64,000 nucleotides of DNA from NCBI RefSeq assembly GCF_963677685.1, contig NZ_OY782186.1, positions 124,001-188,000 of the forward strand. Reading direction: 5' to 3'. The notes under the pieces were generated by a model. The model was given only the letters and a program-made list of their open reading frames with translations, did not search any database and was not told the origin of the DNA. Source of the stretch: an uncultured Bacteroides sp. GTDB lineage: Bacteria; Bacteroidota; Bacteroidia; Bacteroidales; Bacteroidaceae. The position numbers and the translations under genes are program-made. Every line of letters begins with the position of its first letter. Positions within the stretch are counted from its first letter, which is position 1. Positions 63,519 through 64,000 of the stretch are shown here, one piece after another.

Positions 63519-64000
63519 AGTATTCAATATTTATAATTCAAAAGTACAAATTGCTAGGTAAACTACCAATAGAACCGTCAGCTATCCTCAGTATCCAAAT
63601 AAATTAGCATGAAACAGACAGAACATGCATCATCATAAAATTCATATTTTGAAGCTGATTAGACATTCAATTATATTTATTAACTCCAATCCATATTCTT
63701 AAAACAGTATTAAAATTAGGTATTATATTTAGTAAATAAAAAAGCCAAATAGATATTTGTCTTGCCCTGGAAAAAAGTAGTTCTTCTTTAATTTAGTTTA
63801 AAAACGGCATACTCTAGCATTTATTCTTTGTTGAATACATGTCTTTAAACGGATAACACATCTTTCTTCATTTTATTCTTGTTCTGATTTAGAAACAAAA
63901 TCAATAGAAATATGTCATGATACAATTATTGTTTACCTAAAAAGCAATCTCTCACCACTATTTCTTGGGTAATACATGCATCCATGATAGCCAAACAAAA
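63519..64000. other. Right-end intergenic region
   Basis: The 482 bases are AT-rich and hold no supported gene. Minus strand TACTTTTG (63539-63546) matches the -7 box just 20 bases before the SGNH start codon. At the very end a minus-strand frame ending in a stop at 63958-63960 (FVWLSWMHVLPKK) could be the tail of a gene beyond the window, but two other frames are also open there. Confidence 0.4.

Noticed and set aside
63940..64000. 3' end of a further minus-strand gene at the right edge
   Set aside because: Three frames are open over only about 40-60 bases, so no frame can be preferred without sequence beyond the window.

Overview
The window reads as a chromosomal segment of a low-GC Bacteroides or close relative (Bacteroidales). 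The evidence is a SusC/SusD pair, a hybrid two-component system (HTCS) regulator, a SecDF fusion, ADP-forming acyl-CoA synthetase, and promoters of the Bacteroides type (-33 TTTG, -7 TAnnTTTG) in front of many genes. No insertion sequence, prophage or CRISPR array was seen.

Left part (1-31252) is mostly housekeeping: secDF (cut by the left edge), tRNA-Arg(CCT), a 59-residue two-helix membrane ORF, 2-oxoacid:ferredoxin oxidoreductase (korAB), upp, pckA, typA, rpsO and dps. Then comes a five-gene minus-strand cluster of two ferredoxin-containing MinD-type ATPases, two NifX/NifB-like proteins and a DUF134 regulator, resembling the orange-protein complex loci of sulfate reducers. After it lie an XRE-cupin regulator with an acyl-CoA synthetase, ahcY and yfhO. 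A minus-strand operon aroQ-pyk-O-methyltransferase-rbfA-LolC/E permease follows, in which the permease is frameshifted. xerD, a TPR lipoprotein, a TlpA-like lipoprotein that has lost one of its two redox cysteines, and a ComM/YifB ATPase complete this part.

At 31253-33176 a convergent intergenic gap carries a helically phased array of GTTTCA hexamers. Next to it is a radical SAM/SPASM enzyme with its partner lipoprotein (an rSAM/lipoprotein pair of unknown function).

The region 33252-58336 is a polysaccharide utilization locus that fits rhamnogalacturonan I. It holds an AraC regulator, GH29 fucosidase, a mutarotase, SusC, SusD, an ADP-forming acyl-CoA synthetase, the HTCS sensor, rhamnose mutarotase, a GH105-esterase-GH43 three-domain enzyme, a PL11 endolyase, a DUF6250-PL26-like lyase and a GH28 hydrolase. 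The expected route is: the lyases and esterase open the backbone, SusCD imports oligomers, GH105/GH28/GH29 trim them, the mutarotases feed the monosaccharides onward, and the HTCS senses an oligosaccharide and activates transcription.

The right end holds nrdB-nrdA (class I ribonucleotide reductase) and a tandem SGNH hydrolase that may be a detached part of the pectin locus. The last 480 bases contain no clear gene.
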